Shown: positions 61,420-64,000 of the stretch, one piece after another
How positions within the stretch are numbered: position 1 is the first letter of the stretch
Layout: each line of letters opens with the position of its first letter
From: Marinisporobacter sp.
Lineage (GTDB): Bacteria > Bacillota > Clostridia > Peptostreptococcales > Thermotaleaceae
Assembly: GCA_025210525.1 (NCBI GenBank)
Contig: JAOARP010000003.1
Span: 21,575 to 85,574 of the forward strand
Direction of reading: 5' to 3'
Length of the DNA: 64,000 nt
Made by a program: the position numbers and the translations under genes
Notes under the pieces: generated by a model
What the model was told of the DNA's origin: nothing
Databases searched by the model: none
The model's input: only the letters and a program-made list of their open reading frames with translations

Positions 61420-63435
61420 ATGAAACTAAATAAAGAAAGGAAAAAAACTTCAAACAATAAGGTGAGAAATTGGCTGATGGTTATATTAATTATAGTCATT
61501 ACGATACCGATCGTTGCTTTAGGATTTTTTTCATATTATCAAACTTACAATATCCTAGCAGATAATCTAGAGGACAATGCAGAGGAATCGGCAATAGAAA
61601 TGAAAGAATTAATAGACATGAACTTAATAACTGCAGAAAATCAGGTAAAAGCTTTAAGTGAAAGTACCTGTTTGAAAAATTTAGAGAATGAAGAGATGTT
61701 GATGGAACTTTTGGAAAATACTGAAAAGGGTAATATCAACGTATGTGAAGCTTATTATGGACTAGAAAATGGAGAAATTTATGTATATCCAGAAGCAAAT
61801 CTTCCAGAAGGGTTTGATGCAACAAAAAGACCTTGGTACCAGGGGGCTATAAAAAATCCTGACAAGATGTATTGGACAAATCCTTTTACATCTGCAAGCA
61901 CTGGAAAAACAACTGTTAGTGTGGCGAAGGTTGTAATGAAAAATGGAAAGACTGTAGGGGTAATGGGTGCAGATATAGATTTAGATTATTTACACAAATA
62001 TATCATCAATAAGAAATTTGGACATACAGGATATATTTATGTAACAGATCGTGATGGAAAAATGATTGCTCATCCAGACAAAAAGCTTATAGGAAAAGAT
62101 GATGCTACTAAGTTGGTTACTTGGGAGCAGATAAAAAATAATAAAGAAGGTTTTGCAAGCTATGAGTTTCAAGGAAAGGATAAGTTTTGTGCATTCAGTA
62201 CTGATGAAGAAATGGGTTGGAAGATCATAGGGGTAATGGATGAAGAAGAACTTTCAGAAGATACAAATATTATCAGGAATTTTACTTTATATAGTATGTT
62301 ATTTGGATTAATTATAGCAATTTTTGTAGCATTTTTGATTTCTAGAAAAATATCTAAACCATTAGAAAAATTAAAAGAAGCTTTCAATAAGGCTGCTAAT
62401 GGAGAGTTAACTGTAAAAGCGCAAATCAATACGAATGATGAATTTGGAGAAATTGGAGATCGTTTTAATGAAATGATAGAAAATATTCATGATTTAGCTC
62501 ATGAAGTAAAAACTTCAGCAAATACGGTTCTTAAAACGTCAGATTCCTTAGGAGAAATTATTACTCAGACTGTTACAGCAACAGATGAAGTAGCAAAAAC
62601 TATAGAGGAAATCGCGTCAAGCTCTAATGAGCAGGCGAAGGATACTGAAAATGGATTTATAAAGGTAAATGATCTTGCTGAAAAGATTGAAAGAGTTTCA
62701 AATACAACTAAAGAGATGAATGATTTATCTAAAGGAACAGATGAATTAAGCAATAAAGGATTAAATATAGTAAAACAATTAATAGAAAAATCAGATGTGA
62801 GCAAAAATTCAGTAATACAAGTAAATGATATGATTATTAAAGTAGATGAAAGAGCAAAAGAAATCGGTGGAATTATTAATACTATTTCACAAATTGCAGA
62901 GCAAACTAATCTATTAGCACTCAATGCGGCCATTGAATCAGCAAGGGCAGGAGAGCATGGAAAAGGCTTTTCCGTAGTAGCAGAAGAAGTAAGAAAATTA
63001 GCAGAGCAGTCTTCAAACGCAGCAGAGGAAATAAAACAATTGATTGATGGTGTGCAAAATCAATCTACTCAAGCTGTAGATGCAATGAATGAAGTCGGTA
63101 TGATCATAAAAGACCAAGAAGAATCTGTTGATGAAACGAGCCATATATTCAATGATATATCAGATAGCATAAAAGGATTAATAGGAAAGGTATCAGATAT
63201 TAAAGGATATGGAGATGAAATGATAGATAAAAAGGATGAAATCGTTACGATGATAGGAAATATATCTGCCGGTTCAGAGGAAACATCAGCAGCAACCCAG
63301 CAGGTTTCAGCATCTACTGAAGAACAGCTAGCATCTATGGAAGAGGTTTCTGCTCATTCTCAAGATCTAAAAAATATTGCACAAAGGTTAGAAGCAGGGA
63401 TTAATAAATTTAAGATAGAAGATGAAAATATATAG
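61420..63435 (+). CDS. Methyl-accepting chemotaxis protein
   Basis: 671 residues. Membrane helix about 18-40, dCache_1 sensor ([20 protein letters not shown] and [20 protein letters not shown] mark the ligand half), second helix about 286-308, HAMP ([21 protein letters not shown]), then a long cytoplasmic coiled coil with the hairpin tip [14 protein letters not shown] near 500. Ends in a helix without a pentapeptide tether. It directs flagellar motion via CheA/CheW. The sensor is of the amino-acid-type dCache class by general look, ligand not determined. Followed by a terminator. Confidence 0.93.
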   Translation: MKLNKERKKTSNNKVRNWLMVILIIVITIPIVALGFFSYYQTYNILADNLEDNAEESAIEMKELIDMNLITAENQVKALSESTCLKNLENEEMLMELLENTEKGNINVCEAYYGLENGEIYVYPEANLPEGFDATKRPWYQGAIKNPDKMYWTNPFTSASTGKTTVSVAKVVMKNGKTVGVMGADIDLDYLHKYIINKKFGHTGYIYVTDRDGKMIAHPDKKLIGKDDATKLVTWEQIKNNKEGFASYEFQGKDKFCAFSTDEEMGWKIIGVMDEEELSEDTNIIRNFTLYSMLFGLIIAIFVAFLISRKISKPLEKLKEAFNKAANGELTVKAQINTNDEFGEIGDRFNEMIENIHDLAHEVKTSANTVLKTSDSLGEIITQTVTATDEVAKTIEEIASSSNEQAKDTENGFIKVNDLAEKIERVSNTTKEMNDLSKGTDELSNKGLNIVKQLIEKSDVSKNSVIQVNDMIIKVDERAKEIGGIINTISQIAEQTNLLALNAAIESARAGEHGKGFSVVAEEVRKLAEQSSNAAEEIKQLIDGVQNQSTQAVDAMNEVGMIIKDQEESVDETSHIFNDISDSIKGLIGKVSDIKGYGDEMIDKKDEIVTMIGNISAGSEETSAATQQVSASTEEQLASMEEVSAHSQDLKNIAQRLEAGINKFKIEDENI

Positions 63436-63464
63436 GTACTTACAGTGAAAATGAAAACAAAAGT

Positions 63465-63500
63465 AAAGGGCTATGGAATGAAATTTCATAGCCCTTTAAA
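63465..63500 (+). terminator. Terminator of the chemoreceptor gene
   Basis: AAAGGGCTATG (63465-63475) pairs with CATAGCCCTTT (63487-63497), extended by GAAAT/ATTTC inside. It insulates the rRNA promoters. Confidence 0.85.
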
Positions 63501-63515
63501 ATTTCAAAAAATGTA

Positions 63516-63544
63516 TTGACTTGTGTTTGGAAATATGGTATATT
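63516..63544 (+). promoter_or_regulatory. rRNA promoter P1
   Basis: TTGACT (63516-63521), 17-base spacer, TATATT (63539-63544). Confidence 0.85.
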
Positions 63545-63592
63545 AATTTTCGTCCCTTATGAAAGGGATTGATAACTAGAAAAAAATTCTAG

Positions 63593-63621
63593 TTGACGTA
63601 AGACGAGAAACATGGTAAGAT
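63593..63621 (+). promoter_or_regulatory. rRNA promoter P2
   Basis: TTGACG (63593-63598), 17-base spacer, TAAGAT (63616-63621). Confidence 0.85.
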
Positions 63622-63659
63622 ATTTCTTGTCGTCGCTAAAAGGAATCTTGAAAAAGTTC

Positions 63660-63688
63660 TTGATAGTGAAAAGGGAAAATGTTAAGAT
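63660..63688 (+). promoter_or_regulatory. rRNA promoter P3
   Basis: TTGATA (63660-63665), 17-base spacer, TAAGAT (63683-63688). Confidence 0.8.
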
Positions 63689-63737
63689 AATCCCTATCGC
63701 TTCGAAAAACAACTTTTAAAGAATTAAAAAAAAGTTG

Positions 63738-63766
63738 TTGACAGAGACGATGAAAAATGATAAGAT
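63738..63766 (+). promoter_or_regulatory. rRNA promoter P4
   Basis: TTGACA (63738-63743), 17-base spacer, TAAGAT (63761-63766). The leader after it holds TTGATCTTTGAAAACTATAC, a boxA-like antitermination region. Confidence 0.88.
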
Positions 63767-63880
63767 AATCAAGTCGCCAAACGGCGGAAGATTAAAAAGT
63801 TGATCTTTGAAAACTATACAGTGTAAGAAATTAAGCCAGAAATATGGACATATAAGTCCAAACGTTCAATTCAAAACTTT

Positions 63881-64000
<120 letters not shown>

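Overview
This window is a low-GC, AT-rich bacterial chromosome segment. Strong AGGAGG-type ribosome binding sites, a YtrA-type GntR/ABC cassette, a T-box leader, a FetAB exporter and many c-di-GMP proteins point to a Bacillota member, most likely a flagellated anaerobic clostridium; the genus is not claimed. The window opens inside an ArsA-type ATPase gene and closes 120 bases into a 16S rRNA gene that is read rightward behind four tandem promoters.

Layout. 0-8.4 kb: ArsA end, a UvrD-type helicase with an embedded DnaQ-type exonuclease, a leftward GntR/ABC-ATPase/permease operon with a recognisable promoter and operator, and a membrane diguanylate cyclase. 8.5-34.4 kb: an accessory block with every gene rightward. 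It holds a ComK-like protein, a stranded phage-type replication pair (replisome organiser plus DnaC-like loader), an NHL-repeat secreted protein, an Rpn nuclease/transposase, two AlbA_2 (Schlafen-like) proteins (one frameshifted), a truncated PH-domain protein, and a run of presumptive DNA-defence enzymes: a UvrD helicase-nuclease-S24 peptidase fusion, a NERD-UvrD helicase, a RecQ-PRTase helicase with a DprA/Smf partner, and a McrB/McrC-like pair. Many of these units end in copies of one hairpin of about 40 bases, which looks like a terminator carrying a loop-E (sarcin-ricin) internal loop and appears to serve as a recombination seam between modules.

34.4-45.6 kb: small accessory genes (a nucleotidyltransferase pair, a DUF3990/DUF3791 toxin-antitoxin-like trio, flavodoxin, methyltransferase, Rpn remnant, lipoprotein), then a two-component system divergent from a PadR-FetAB operon with two clear operator arrays between them. 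45.7-49.9 kb: a divergent type II topoisomerase pair. 50-60.1 kb: three tandem paralogous GGDEF-EAL membrane proteins and a PAS-GGDEF-HD-GYP protein, a concentrated c-di-GMP locus. 60.1-60.7 kb: a complete T-box leader, apparently isoleucine-specific, that controls a 43-residue peptide gene instead of a synthetase. Then a DUF2179 membrane protein, a chemotaxis receptor with a sigma-D-like promoter, and the rRNA operon.

Most novel candidates: (1) the helicase-nuclease fused to a LexA-like self-cleaving peptidase, with cleavage site and Ser/Lys dyad intact; (2) the T-box-controlled small peptide; (3) the loop-E terminator repeat family that punctuates the island; (4) the RecQ-PRTase/DprA pair. 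All function statements come from reading motifs by eye; no database search was possible.
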